Assembly: GCA_007570785.1 (NCBI GenBank)
Contig: ML660203.1
Coordinates: forward strand, 8,924,638-8,988,637
Source of the DNA: Antilocapra americana
Taxonomy: Eukaryota > Chordata > Mammalia > Artiodactyla > Antilocapridae
DNA length: 64,000 nt
Direction: 5' to 3'
Numbering within the stretch: position 1 is the stretch's first letter; every line of letters begins with the position of its first letter. The notes beneath the pieces were generated by a model. That model ran no database searches. It saw nothing but the letters and a program-made list of their open reading frames with translations, and had not been told where the DNA came from. Positions 33,005-44,294 of this stretch are shown here, piece after piece. The translations under genes and the position numbers were made by a program.

Positions 33005-35145
33005 CAGGTTTCTATGCAATATTGCTCTTTATAGCATCAGACTTTGCTTTTATCACCAGTCACATCCACAACTGGGTGTTGTTTTTGCTTTGGCTCCATC
33101 TCTTCATTCTTTCTGGAGTTATTTCTCCACTGATCTCCAGTAGCATATTGCACACCTACCGACCTGAAGAGTTCATCTTTCAGTGTCCTATCTTCTTGCC
33201 TTTTCATACAGTTCATGGGGTTCTCAAGACAAGAATACTGAAGTGGTTTGCCATTCCCTTCTCCGGTGGACCACGTTTTGTCAGAACTCTCCAGCATGAC
33301 CTGTCCGACTTGGGTGGCCCTACATGGCAGGGCTCATAGTTTCATTGAGTTAGACAAGGCTGTGGTCCATGTGATCAGATTGGTTAGTTTTCTGTGATTG
33401 TGGTTTTCAGTCTGTCTGCCCTCTGATGGAGAAGAAGGATAAGAGGCTTATGGAAGCTTCCTGATGGGAGAGACTGACAGAGGGGGAAACTGGGCCTTAT
33501 TCTGATGGGCGGGGCTATGCTCAGTAAATCTTTAACCCAGTTTTCTGTTGATGGTGGGGATGTGTTCCCTCTCTGTTATTTACCTGGGCCAAACTATGGT
33601 GGAGGTAATGAGGATAATGGCGACCTCCTTCAAAAAGTCCTATACACGCACCACTACACTCAGTGCCCCTAACCCTGCAGCAGGCTACTGCCAGCCACCG
33701 CTGACCCATGCCTCTGCCAGAGACTCCTGGACACTCCCAGGCAAGTATGGGTCAGTTTCTTGTGGGGTCACTGCTCCTTTCTCCTGGTTCCTGGTGCACA
33801 CAAGTTTCTGTTTGTGCCCTCCAAGAGTTTATTTCCTAGTCTCATGTAAATTCTGGCAGCTCTATATTGGGGTTAATGGAGATCTCCTCCAAGAGGGCCT
33901 ATGCCGTACCCAAGTCTGTTATACCCAGAGCCCCTGCCCCTGTGGCAGGCCACTGCTGACCCATACTTCCACAGGAGATGCTCAAACACAGTTCTGTCTC
34001 AGTCTCTGTGGGGTCTCTGGGTCCTGGTGCCCACAGGTTTGTTTGAGCCCTCTGAGTGTCTCTGGCGGGTATGGGGTTTGATTCTAAACGTGAATTCGCC
34101 CCTCCTACCATCTTTCTGGGGCTTCTCCTTTGCCCTTGAATGTGGGGTGTCTCTCACAGCTGCTCCAGCGCTGCACAGTCGCCTTTTTCAATTGAGTTTT
34201 AAGTAGAGTTTTTGCTGCAGGGGACTGTCTGGTCTCAACTGTGGGATGTGCCGAAAACAACAGACTAGTTCCAAATAGGGGAAGGAGTACGTCAAGGCTG
34301 TATATTGTCACCCTCCTTATTTAACTTATATGCAGAGTTCATCACGAGAAATGCTGGAATGAAAACGCAGTGAAGCACAAGGTGGAATCAAGATTGCTAG
34401 GAGAAATATCAATAACCTCAGATATGCAGATGACACCACACTTATGGCAGAAAGTGAAGAAGAACTGAAGAGCCACTTGATGAAAGTGAAAGAGGAGAGT
34501 GAAAAAGTTGGCTTAAAGCTCAACATTCAGAAAACTAAGATCATGGCATCTGGTCCCATTACTTCCTGGCAAATAGATGGGGAAACAGTGGAAACAGTGA
34601 CAGACTTTATTTTTTGGGGCTCAAAAAAAATCACTGCAGATGATGACTGCAGCTGTGAAATTAAAAGATGCTTGCTTCTTGGAAGAAAAGTTATGACCAA
34701 CCTAAACAGCATATTAAAAAGCAGAGACATTACTTTACCAACAATGGTCCGTCTAGTCAAGGCTATGGTTTTTTCAGTAGTCATGTACAAATGTGAGAGT
34801 TGGACTATTAAGAGTCTCTTGGACTGCAAGGAGATCCAATCAGTCCATCCTAAAGGAAATCAGTCCTGAATATTCATTGGAAGGACTGATGCTGAAGCTG
34901 AAACTCCAATACTTTGGCTACCTGTTGCAAAGAGCTGACTCATTTGAAAACACCCTGATGCTGGGAAACATTGAAGGCGGGAGGAAAAGGGGATGATACA
35001 AGATAAGATGGTTGGATGGCATCACCGACTCAATGGATATGAGTTTGAGTAAACTCCGGGAGTTGGTGATAGACAGGGAGGCCTGGCGTGCTTCCGTCCA
35101 TGGGGTCGCAAAGAGTCATACACAACTGACTAAACTGATGTTGAC
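33005..35145. mobile_element. BovB LINE with inverted 5' half
   Basis: 33005-34225 is BovB 5'/ORF-start sequence in minus orientation; minus 33297-33037 encodes SSDKTWSTGEGNGKPLQYSC, then EPKQKQHPVVDVTGDKSK. 34230-35145 is BovB in plus orientation from within the RT domain (CAAATAGGGGAAGGAGTACG; then YADDTTLMAESEEELKSHLM at about 34423-34482) to its 3' tail. The endonuclease and first part of the RT are absent. The long open stretches are remnants. Confidence 0.8.
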
Positions 35146-35254
35146 TGAAGTGTGACCAAAACAGACCAGGTGGTGGGGAGGGAGAAGTGATGTGAAGAGG
35201 TATGTAGGAGTTAAATGAAAAGTCTGTCATGCTACACTAAGGAATTGAGACTTT

Positions 35255-35388
35255 ATCTCTTTTTTTATTTTTTAAAATTATTTATTTATTTGGCTCTGCC
35301 AGGTCTTAGTTGTGGCACCCAGGATTGAACCCTGGGCCCGCTGCACTGGGAGCTTGGAGTTTTAGCCACTGGACTACCAGATTTTATC
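35255..35388 (-). repeat. CHR-type SINE
   Basis: Minus-strand copy with (TTTA)n on plus at its tail and GTCCAGTGGCTAAAACTCC in its head. Confidence 0.8.
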
Positions 35389-35394
35389 TTGAAC

Positions 35395-35705
35395 TAATTC
35401 TCACCCCTTTCTTTGGCCCACCTAACACCTGAGTACATGTCACCTACTTCAAAAAGCCTCCCCTGACATGCATGCGAGTCTGTCTTGCATATTTCCTCTG
35501 TTTTACCATAGGTCTTTCTTTTTCCTTATCACAGCCCTAACTTCTTTCCATAATTGTCCAAGCATCTTTCCTCCATACCAAAAGCTGTAAGAGGGCAGGG
35601 AATACTTTAACATTTCTGTAACACAAGGCTAGTAGAGTACCCAGAACATAGTAAGTGCTCAGTAAATATTTATTGGATGAATGAACAAATAAATAGAACA
35701 ACTAG
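35395..35705 (+). repeat. L2 3' end
   Basis: AAAGCTGTAAGAGGGCAGGG, AACATAGTAAGTGCTCAGTA and ATTTATTGGATGAATGAACA match the L2 terminus. Confidence 0.8.
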
Positions 35706-36264
35706 GGAAGGAGAGAAAATTGTGAGCAGCAAAATGCCTGGCACAAAACTGGCCCTTAGAAAATGATTGAATCTTTTAGCATGTATCAGTTTTTCATATG
35801 GAAAATAGGGATAAAAAAGAAACCACCTCAACAGGATATCATGGGTCTGTGAATTGCTTAATCCAGGGTCTGACGCTTAGTGTAAAGGATGATTCTCTGC
35901 ATGTTAAAATCATAATTCTCATACAAATGGACAGTGAGCCTGGGTCAAAATTTCATTTAACTCATTAGTAAGGGAACTAGCAGAATGACAAAGCCAGTTC
36001 AAAATAGAATATAAAAACTGACGTTTTTTATAGTCCATGAAAAAGAAAAATCTTGCAATAGGATTGCTAAATTATATACAAATGAATTAATGTCCTACAG
36101 GATTTAAAAAAAAAAAAACTTTAGGATCATCTTCTCTACCAGACAGAAAAGGAAATCATCACATCTTATTACTTCACAGAATTGTGAAATGTCTGGCCCC
36201 AATGGTTTGTGTAAATAGTGTTAAATTTCTCTTGGAGGCAGATGACTTCTTTTTAATTGGTAGG
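35706..36264. other. Unassigned intergenic sequence
   Basis: Contains an A12 run near 36107-36118 and MIR-like text near 35760-35890; no gene. Confidence 0.35.
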
Positions 36265-36386
36265 TTCGTCTGTTTTTATTTTTTAACTGCACTGTGCGCT
36301 GTGTGGGATCTTAGTTCCCCCACTGGAGATGGAACACTCACCTCCTGCGTTGGGAGCAGGGTCCCCTGGACTGCCAGGAAAGTCCC
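36265..36386 (-). repeat. CHR-type SINE
   Basis: Minus-strand copy with GGACTTTCCTGGCAGTCCAG at its head. Confidence 0.85.
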
Positions 36387-36889
36387 TGAGGCAGATGACT
36401 CGTAAGTAGATTTGCTAATCAACGCTTTATTATGAAATCAAAAGGTCACATAATTATCTTTTTAGTTTACTAACATGTTTTAGATAGTTTTTCTTAACAC
36501 TGGTAAGTTTAGTTTAATAGATACTGTTATAATAAGGCTCCCAGTAAATATTTGTGGAAATAATTTTTGTTCCATTAGCCTTTTCCCTTCTCTCCTGTAT
36601 CAGAGTTTGGGATATACAGTGCTGGTATACTGAGAGGAGAACCCTGTGCTCTTTCTTCACTCAGCCTGGGGTGGTGTCGGGCTAATTACGTGTCATTAAG
36701 TAGGTAGAGGAAGTATCTGCTTTGGGCATCAGTAAAGCAGGCACATACCCCTCCCTTCTCCCAGGATAATTTTTTTTGGAAAGAACAGGATATTTCCAAA
36801 AAGGTAGTGAAGTAGACACATGGGAAAAAATCAGAAAATTTGGGTACCACTATACTATCCATTTTTGGGGGGTCCATTTTTCAATTTAG
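36387..36889. other. Unassigned intergenic sequence
   Basis: No gene or named repeat. Confidence 0.35.
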
Positions 36890-37156
36890 AAAATTGTGGT
36901 AAAATATATATAACATAAAACTTACCATCCTAACCGTCTTAGATGTACAGTTGAATGGCATTAAGTATAGTCACATTTTTGTGCAGCCATCCATCTCCAG
37001 AACTCTTTTCATATTGCAAAACTGGAACTTGGTGCCTATTAAACAACAACACATCGTCCTTACCCCAACCCCCTGGCAACCACACTTCTGCCTTCTATCT
37101 CTGTGAATTTGACTATTCTAGGTATCTCATATCGATAATGGCATACAATATTTGTT

Positions 37157-37290
37157 CTCGGGGACTTGCCTGGTAGTCCAGTGGTTAAGACTCCTTGCTT
37201 CCAAGGGACACAGGTTCTGTCTTTAGTTGGGGAACTGAGATCCCACGTGCTGTGTGCTGTGGCCAAATTTCTTTTTTTAATAAATAAAAT
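37157..37290 (+). repeat. CHR-type SINE
   Basis: GGGGACTTGCCTGGTAGTCC head through (AATAA)n tail. Confidence 0.88.
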
Positions 37291-37563
37291 GCTGCTGCTG
37301 CTGCTGCTGCTAAGTCACTTCAGTTGTGTCTGACTCTGTGCGACCCCATAATTGGCAGCCCACCAGGCTCCCCTGTCCCTGGGATTCTCCAGGCAGGAGT
37401 GGGTTGCCATTTCCTTCTCCAATGCAATGAAAGTGAAAAGCGAAAGTGAAGTCTCTCAGTCATCTCCTACTCTTTGCGACCCCATGGACTGCAGTCTACC
37501 AGGCTCCTCCGTCCATGGATTTTCCAGGCAAAAGTACTGGAGTGGGGTGCCATTGCCTTCTCC
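37291..37563 (-). repeat. BOV-A2 dimeric SINE with (TGC)n
   Basis: Two Bov-A units, linker GTGAAAAGCGAAAGTGAAGT, and a (TGC)6 at its 3' tail (37291-37310). Confidence 0.9.
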
Positions 37564-37795
37564 GAATAAATAAAATAGCATCATATTTTTTAAAAATTTA
37601 TTCTCTTGTGACTGACTTATTTAACTTAGTATCAGGTCTTCAAGTTTCATCCAAGGTGGCATGTGTCAGAAGTTCCTTCCTTTTTAACGCTGAATAATAA
37701 TCCATTGTATTTATATCACATTTTGTTTATCCAATTATCCACTGATGGTTTGCTTGCATTGCTTCCATCTTTTGGCTATTGCCTTCTTTTATTTT

Positions 37796-38439
37796 ATAGT
37801 ATAAGACTGTTTTTGTTTTGAATTGCATTTGAGGGATGGCTACCATTTTTAGGGCTTGAGATCTCAGATATTGTAATCTGGCTCAGAGCCTGGGACCAAC
37901 TAGACTATGAGACCATCTGTAGTCACTTCTTGATTCTGTACTTTTGCCTTAATACACCAGGATGACTAGGTTTCTCTAGGCAGATTTAGCCATAGGCCCC
38001 TGTTTACATGGAATATGAGTATTAAAAATGTGTTCTGGGGCTCTGATGTGCTCTACATTTTGCACACACTGGGGACAAGGGGAATTCAAACATTTCAACA
38101 AAGCAACAGATGGAAAATTTCCCAGGAATAAACTAGTTATTTCTTGGCAGTCCAAAAGTATGTAGTTCGCAAGCTCTGCTCTGGGAGTTGGGAGAATCTG
38201 CTTGAACCACATGGCCTCCTGATGCTAGAAAAGGAATTCCCGGATACTTCCCTGTTAAAAGTAGTGAAGAATACGGGGTCAAATGAGGACTAAAATGCCT
38301 TGGCTTCCAGCTTCAGGGAATTGAACCTTTTTCCCTGTCATTCCAGCACAATGAGAGGGAATGGTGAATGTATCCCCAGTTTTTAATTCTGTTTTGGACT
38401 TTTACTTATACAATTGTCATCGATTTCATCAATGTAGTA
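37796..38439. other. Unassigned intergenic sequence
   Basis: No gene or named repeat. Confidence 0.35.
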
Positions 38440-38655
38440 AAATACGGACTAGATGTGAATCTTGGCTCTATTACTTGTTCAGTGTGAGATGCTGATTATT
38501 ACTAAACCTCTCTTCAGTTTTTAAAATCTATGTCTCGATTTTTAAAATCTTTAAAATGGTACTAATAATAGTATTGTCTCAGAGGATTGTGGTGAGAACT
38601 AATATCCCAAGAACAGTGCCTGGGACATAGTAAATGCTATATAAATTCTTACTCT
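38440..38655 (+). repeat. MIR
   Basis: GTGAATCTTGGCTCTATTAC then GAACAGTGCCTGGGACATAG; forward MIR. Confidence 0.75.
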
Positions 38656-38789
38656 TATCAATTCATTTTTGCCTCCTCCTCCTTTCCTCTTTTTTATTAT
38701 TACCATTATTATGTAGTTGGTAAATAATCAAATTTTATTTTATTTGGAGTGTCTTCCTACAGTTCCTGGGGCAAATTTTATGTAGCTAA

Positions 38790-39060
38790 TGTGTATTGAA
38801 TTGTTTTCTGAATTTTTGCAATAACTCTATCAATCTGTTAATATTAATATTTTCCTTGTACTGAAAGGTAGCCTTCTCATTTTCCAGATTTGGAAACTGA
38901 ATCCTCAAAAGGGAAAGCGACTTGCCCAAGAGCACACAGAGACAGTGACTAAAGGACTTCTGACCAGGAGTCCACAGCTTATTCCACTCGACACAGAATC
39001 CAGGAATACTGACCTTGTATTAATAAAAACACTCTGCTCGTCCTCCAAACACCCACAGGA
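38790..39060 (-). repeat. MIR
   Basis: Reverse MIR core: TTTCCAGATTTGGAAACTGA, GCGACTTGCCCAAGAGCACA. Confidence 0.7.
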
Positions 39061-39109
39061 AGACCTGAACACACTATGATTCCAAATATTCTCCAAAAGA
39101 TGTCTTTCC

Positions 39110-39275
39110 TTTCCACCAAAATTGCAAGCATTTCAAGGGAAAGGTCTGTGGCTTGACTACCCTATCATCTTCATTGTATGCCCAGAACTATGCTTCAGAC
39201 TCTTGAGGGCAGAAATTATTGGCTATAACACCTCAAATTGTTAGGGGCAGATGCTCAATAAATAGGACTAATTAA
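39110..39275 (+). repeat. L2 3'-end fragment
   Basis: TTTCAAGGGAAAGGTCTGTG, TTGTATGCCCAGAACTATGC and the AGATGCTCAATAAATAGGAC end. Confidence 0.55.
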
Positions 39276-39712
39276 TACACTCCACTTTAAAAAAAGAGGA
39301 ATAAGGTAGTGGAGAAAAGAGAATATTTGTTAAGAAATCAATATGTTCTGGTCACTGCATTAGAATTTTCACCACTCTTCCATTTCCTCCCCAGATAGTC
39401 TTTACAGCATTATCAATTTCCAGATTTTGAATCAAGAAATTAAGGTTACTCTGAGTTTTCATGAGTAAGTATTCAAGATTGACATTTCTCTGGTGGACTA
39501 CAACCTTTTATAATCTCATATGATAACCATGGATTGAGAGGTAAAGCCAGGAATGAAGAGACCTAATACTTTCCAGAAGGTTAAAAAAAAAGTTTTTTCC
39601 TCATGAGCAACCATGAAATCAACCATATACATTGTGATAATAAAAGTCATGATCGTAGTTGCTCTGACAATGTGGAAACATACATTTTCATCAAGCTAAG
39701 AAAAAGAAAACA
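39276..39712. other. Unassigned intergenic sequence
   Basis: No gene or named repeat. Confidence 0.35.
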
Positions 39713-39905
39713 GGGACTTCCCTGGTGATCTAGTGGTTAAGAATCTGCCTTCCAATGCAGGGGCTGCAGCTTCCATCCCTGGCTGGGAAGCTAAGATCCT
39801 ACAGTGGAGGAACTAAGCCATGGGCTACAATGTAAGATCCTGTATGCCACAGTGAAGACCCCAGGTGCTGCAACTAAGGCCAAATACATTTTTTTTTTTA
39901 AAAAA
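39713..39905 (+). repeat. CHR-type SINE
   Basis: GGGACTTCCCTGGTGATCTA head, TGCAACTAAGGCCAAATAC near the tail. Confidence 0.88.
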
Positions 39906-40192
39906 ACCTACATTATAAAAAAGAAAAAACAAAGAAAAATTATGAATATTTGAATCTTGCTAATAGAGACCCATCATTACCAAATCCAGTTAACCTGACT
40001 CCACTCTCCCTGCGAACATTTAATCACACTAGAGTTTTAAATGGAGACAAGATAAGCTACAGGACTTATATGGAGAAGAACAATTGGGCCTGGGCAAGTT
40101 TCATAGCATGAAAGGGCTCAAACCTGAAAAATGCTTAATACCTGTGCTAGGCTGGAAAAAAAAAAAGTGGCTCCCTAAAGGTAATTCGGTCC

Positions 40193-40406
40193 TGTGTGTG
40201 TGTGTGTTAGTCGCTCAGTTGTGTCTGACTCTGCAATCACATGGATCATAGCCCATCAGGCTCTTCTGTCCATGGAATTCTCCAGACAAGAATATTGGAG
40301 TAGGTAGCCATTCCCTTCTCCAGTAGATCTTCCCAAACCAGGGATTGAACCCAGGTCTCCAGCATTATAGGTGGTCTCCTTACTGTCTGAACCACCAGTG
40401 AGGCCC
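40193..40406 (-). repeat. Bov-tA SINE after a (TG)n tract
   Basis: (TG)7 at 40195-40208, then a minus-strand Bov-tA ending GGGCCTCACTGGTGGTTCAG. Confidence 0.9.
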
Positions 40407-40880
40407 AGTTAGGTCCTAGTCCCTGGAATCTGTAAGTATGCCCTATTTGAATTTGGAAAAAGGGTCTTTGCAAATGTGATCAAGTAAAGGATCTTGAGAT
40501 GGGAGATTGCACTGTATCATTTAAGTCAGCCCCAAATGCAGTCACAAGTGTCCTAGAAAGACAGAGAGGCAGAGGGAGATACAATACAGATCCACAGAGG
40601 AGGGGATGGTGTGAATATAGAGGCAGAGATTAGAGTGATACAGGCCAGGAATGCCAGCAACATTCTCTTCTCCTGGAGAAACTGGAGAAGCAGCAGATTC
40701 TTCTCTAGAGGCTCCAGGGTGAGTGTGGCTTTGCTAATATCTTGATTTTGGCCCACTGAAACTAATTTCAGACTTCTGGCCTCCAGAACTGTGGGAGAAT
40801 ACATTTCTGTTGCTTTAAACCACCAAGTCTATGGTAATTATAATTTGTTACCCTGGTCACAGGAAACTAATACCATGCCC
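40407..40880 (+). repeat. MLT1-family LTR (ERVL-MaLR)
   Basis: AGGTCCTAGTCCCTGGAATC, TTTGCAAATGTGATCAAGTA, GGATCTTGAGATGGGAGATT, CCTCCAGAACTGTGGGAGAA; nearly full length and solo. Confidence 0.8.
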
Positions 40881-40969
40881 CTGTGTTGTTATCCAAGTCT
40901 AAGTTTACAGTCATCTCCTTCCCCTTCCATCTGGTACTTCCAAAAAGAGTTTCCAAAAGCATCCTAGTG

Positions 40970-41215
40970 TGTTTTGTTTATTTCTTCTTCCAGGCACTGT
41001 GACAAGTACTTTACAGGTTCACTGAATCCTCATAAATCCTATTAGGTAGGTCCTAATGTTATTCCTGTTCTACAGATGAGTAAAATAAAGTTCAGAAGAG
41101 AAGCTGGTGGAGCCATACTCATGATAGGTGATGGAACTAGTATTCCAACCCAGGTTTGCTTAGATTTAAAGCCCACACTTTTAACCTCTATATTGTACTA
41201 CCTCAAGCTCTCTGG
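40970..41215 (-). repeat. MIR
   Basis: Reverse MIR: CAGGCACTGTGACAAGTACT, TTCTACAGATGAGTAAAATA, CAACCCAGGTTTGCTTAGAT. Confidence 0.75.
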
Positions 41216-41399
41216 GTTAAATCAGGTTTTAATTCTCATATCTACTGCTGATGTTTTGGCATGTTTATCTGAGGGATATTTTCAAGGAGTCTGTACCAAC
41301 GGAGACCAAACATGTCTTTGTTCTAGCTCAAGGAACTGAAGTGCCATTTTTAGAAAAGAAAAGAGAATGGCCAATTCTAGCATCACAGAAAGCTCAGTT

Positions 41400-41560
41400 A
41401 AAAAGACATCAGTGATCCATTTATTTTATATGTGATGAAACTGGGTTTACAGAAGTGGAGGGGCTTGCCTAGGGTCACCTATAGAGGCTTTAACTCATAA
41501 AGTTGGAATGGAAGTCCCAGTTGCACTTTAAACCTGGGGTTGATTCTGCTGCACTGTTCA
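41400..41560 (-). repeat. MIR fragment
   Basis: GTGATGAAACTGGGTTTACA and GGCTTGCCTAGGGTCACCTA. Confidence 0.6.
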
Positions 41561-42125
41561 AAGTCAAGTGTGTTGCTATGGTCTAAAAAGCTGACAAAAT
41601 TCTGGGAACTTGCAAGCAGGAAAATGGAAAAATAGGTCCCGCCTTTCTTAAAGCTATAGTGCCAGATTTTCACCTGGGATAACCCACAGGGCTGCAGCCA
41701 CTGAGCTGGTCCAGGGGATTGGGAGAGAGAAGCTTCTGCACTGGGACAGAGACTGAAGAGACCATGATAATGTGACCACATCCCAAATGGGAAAAAAGAT
41801 ATGAATTCATGAATTCCTAGAACTGAAGATATTTCTGAAAATCTTGACAGTAGCAGCTTTGGACAAATAAATGGAAGTAAGCTGTGTCTTACACTTAGCA
41901 GGGTACTTGCTTGGAAAACTCAATATGTCTAATTATAGTAAAGGCTGGACATTCTTTACCCATCTTTAAAGGCATCCACTAATAAATATTAAGTTCCTGC
42001 AGATCTCTGCTTTAATGCATAATAAGGTGGTTTTTTAAAAAGATAATATATTTAAAGTACTCCATACAGTCTTGGTAACAAGTCTTTTAAAATGCTGTTG
42101 CTAAGAAAGAACTTGAAGGTGTCAC
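41561..42125. other. Unassigned intergenic sequence
   Basis: No gene or named repeat. Confidence 0.35.
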
Positions 42126-43885
42126 AAACAGATGGAAAGATACAGTGTGTTCTTGAATTGGAAGAAATAATATTTTTAAATGGCTATACTACCCCAGGCA
42201 ATCTATAATTTGATACAGTCCCTACCAATCTCCCAGGGCATTTTTCACAGAACTAGAACAAATAATTTTAAAAACTATGTGGTAACATAAAAGACCCTAG
42301 ATAACCAAAACAATCTTGAGAAAGAACAACAAAGCAGGAAGAATCATGCTCTCTGACTTCAGATCACACTATAAAGCTACAGTAATCAAGATAGTATGGT
42401 ATTGGCACAAAAACAGAGACATTATGGTCAATTAACCTATGATCAAGGAAGCAAAAATATACAAAGAGAAAAGACAGTCTCTTTAATAAGTGGTTTTGGG
42501 AATACTGGGCAACCTAGATATAGAAGAAAGAAATTAGATCATTCTCTAACACCACATACAAAAATAAACTCTAAATGGACTAAAGAGCTAAATGTAAGAT
42601 CTGAAAACATTAAACTCCTAGAATAAAACATAGGCAGAACATTCTTTGACACAAATTATAGCATTATTTTTTGGATCAGTCTCCTACAGCTAAGGAAATA
42701 AAAGCAAATCAAATGGGACCTAGTCAAACTTAAAAGCTTTTACATAGCAAAGGAAACCGTTAACAAAACAAAGTGACAACCTACTGAATGGAAGAAAATG
42801 TAAATGATATGACCAATAATAGGTTAATTGAAAATATATAAACAGTTCATACAACCCAATATCAAAAAAACAAACAACCAGTTAAAAAACGGGCAAAAGA
42901 TCTGAATAGACATTTCTCCAAAGAGGTCATGCAGATTACCAACAGGTACGTGCAAGATGCTCAAAATTGCTAATCATCAGTGATATGCAAGTCAGAACCA
43001 CAGTGAGCTATCACCTCCCATCTGAAGGAATGGCTTTCATTAATAGGACCACAAATAGAACTACCATATGAACTGGCAATTTCATGTCTGGATATACATC
43101 TGAAAAAAATGAAAACACTAATTGAAAAAGAAACATGCACCCTAATGTTCATACCAGTATTATTTACAATTACCAAAATATGGAAGCAACTTAAGTGTCA
43201 ATCAACAGATGAATGAATAAAGAAGATGTGGTACTGATATATTTATTTAATGGAATACTACTCAGTATTGCTGGGAAAGATTGAGGGCAGGAGGAGAAGG
43301 GGACGACAGAGGCTGAGATGGTTGGATGGCATCCCCGACTCAATGGACATGGGTTTGGGTGGCCTGCAGTTGGTGATGGACAGGGAGGCTTGGCGTGCTG
43401 CGGTTCATGGGGTCGCAAAGAGTCGGACACAACTGAGCGACTGAATTGAACCAAACTGACTCAGTCATAAAAAATAATGAACATTTTGCCATTTGTAACA
43501 TCGATGGACTTGGGAGGGCCTTATGCTAACTGAAATAAGTGAAAGAAAGATAAATACTGTATGATATCACGTATATATAGAATTTTTAAAAAACCCAACA
43601 AATTAGTGACTATAACAAATAAGAAACAGATTCATGGATATACAGAACAAACTAGTGGTTACCATTGGGGAGAGGGAAGTGAGGAGGGGCAATGTTTTAA
43701 AGGTAGGGGATTAAGAGGTACAAACTGTTGTGTATAAAATAAGTTACAAGGATCTATTTTACAACACAGGGAATACAGATGATATTTTATAGTAACAACA
43801 AATTGAGTATAACCCTTCAAGATTGTGAATCACTATACTGTAACATATAATATTATACATCGACTATACTTCAATAAAAAATAAC
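42126..43885 (+). mobile_element. L1, 5'-truncated (ORF2 C-terminal part and 3' UTR)
   Basis: Sense ORF2 C-terminal remnant with many stops (CAATCTTGAGAAAGAACAAC, GGCAAAAGATCTGAATAGAC), then the 3' UTR ending AATAAAAAATAACTAAATTT. It is interrupted by a BovB tail at 43267-43458. It ends about 100 nt before the EDEM2 promoter. Confidence 0.85.
43267..43458 (+). repeat. BovB 3'-end insertion in L1 with 7-bp target duplication
   Basis: A 192-nt BovB/ART2A tail flanked by ACTCAGT at 43260-43266 and 43459-43465. Removing it restores the continuous L1 sequence. Confidence 0.88.
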
Positions 43886-43984
43886 TAAATTTAAGAAAGC
43901 TTTAAAACATGCTGTTGCTAAAACATTAATTAATGATAGTAGCTATAACAGCCACTATCTTGAAGACACGTTGAGCTCCGCTTC

Positions 43985-44187
43985 AGAGACTATATATCCC
44001 AAGGTTCTCTTTGCTTGAGTTCCAGCGCCCATTGCATTCTGGGGCTTGTAGTCCGGAAGTGAGTGGGTGATTCATGGGCACGCAGGCGTAGTACCGCGAA
44101 CTGCCGGAAGAACGCGCTGGGGCTCACAGGATGAGCGGGTGGCGGTGGCTGCTGCTGCAGCGGCGGCGCTGACAGGACACGATCTCT
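43985..44187 (+). promoter_or_regulatory. EDEM2: EDEM2 promoter and 5' UTR (CpG-rich)
   Basis: GC-rich, repeat-free sequence begins about 100 nt after an L1 tail. The minus strand carries a strong ZNF143-type site (ACTACAAGCCCCAGAATGCA, plus positions 44033-44052), immediately followed on plus by an ETS site CCGGAAGT (44053-44060). A weaker ZNF143-like ACTATATATCCCA lies at 43989-44001 and a second CCGGAAG at 44104-44110. This fits a housekeeping TATA-less promoter, with transcription probably starting between about 44060 and 44130. I saw no ERSE or UPRE unfolded-protein-response element. Confidence 0.65.
44131..44172 (+). other. Upstream ORF in EDEM2 5' leader (13 codons, in frame with the main ORF)
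   Basis: ATG with A at -3 opens a 13-codon Arg/Leu-rich ORF (MSGWRWLLLQRRR) ending in TGA 15 nt before the EDEM2 ATG and in the same frame. The uORF start context is better than that of the main start. A shorter upstream ATG-stop (MGTQA) lies at 44074-44091 and may or may not be transcribed. Confidence 0.55.
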
Positions 44188-44294
44188 ATGCTTTTCCGAC
44201 TGCTCGTCCCGCTTGGCCTCCTGTGTGCGCTGCTGCCCCTGCACCATGGTGCACCCGGCCCTGATGGCACCGCACCCGACCCCGCCCACTACAG
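44188..44294 (+). CDS. EDEM2: EDEM2 exon 1 coding part
   Basis: 107 nt encode residues 1-35 plus two bases of Arg36: signal peptide [18 protein letters not shown], then [17 protein letters not shown]. Donor is acag|gtgaag. The ATG context is weak (T at -3, C at +4), but this start gives the family's N-terminus. Confidence 0.95.

Larger units (their letters stand above)
36890..37795 (-). repeat. Antisense L1 3' UTR with CHR and BOV-A2 insertions
   Basis: L1 text (AACATAAAACTTACCATCCT; CTTATTTAACTTAGTATCAG) is split by a plus CHR SINE (37157-37290) and a minus BOV-A2 (37291-37563) placed end to end. Confidence 0.75.

Noticed and set aside
33548..34081. 177-codon plus-strand ORF
   Set aside because: Antisense of the inverted BovB 5' region; Cys/Pro/Ser-rich and without a matching family.
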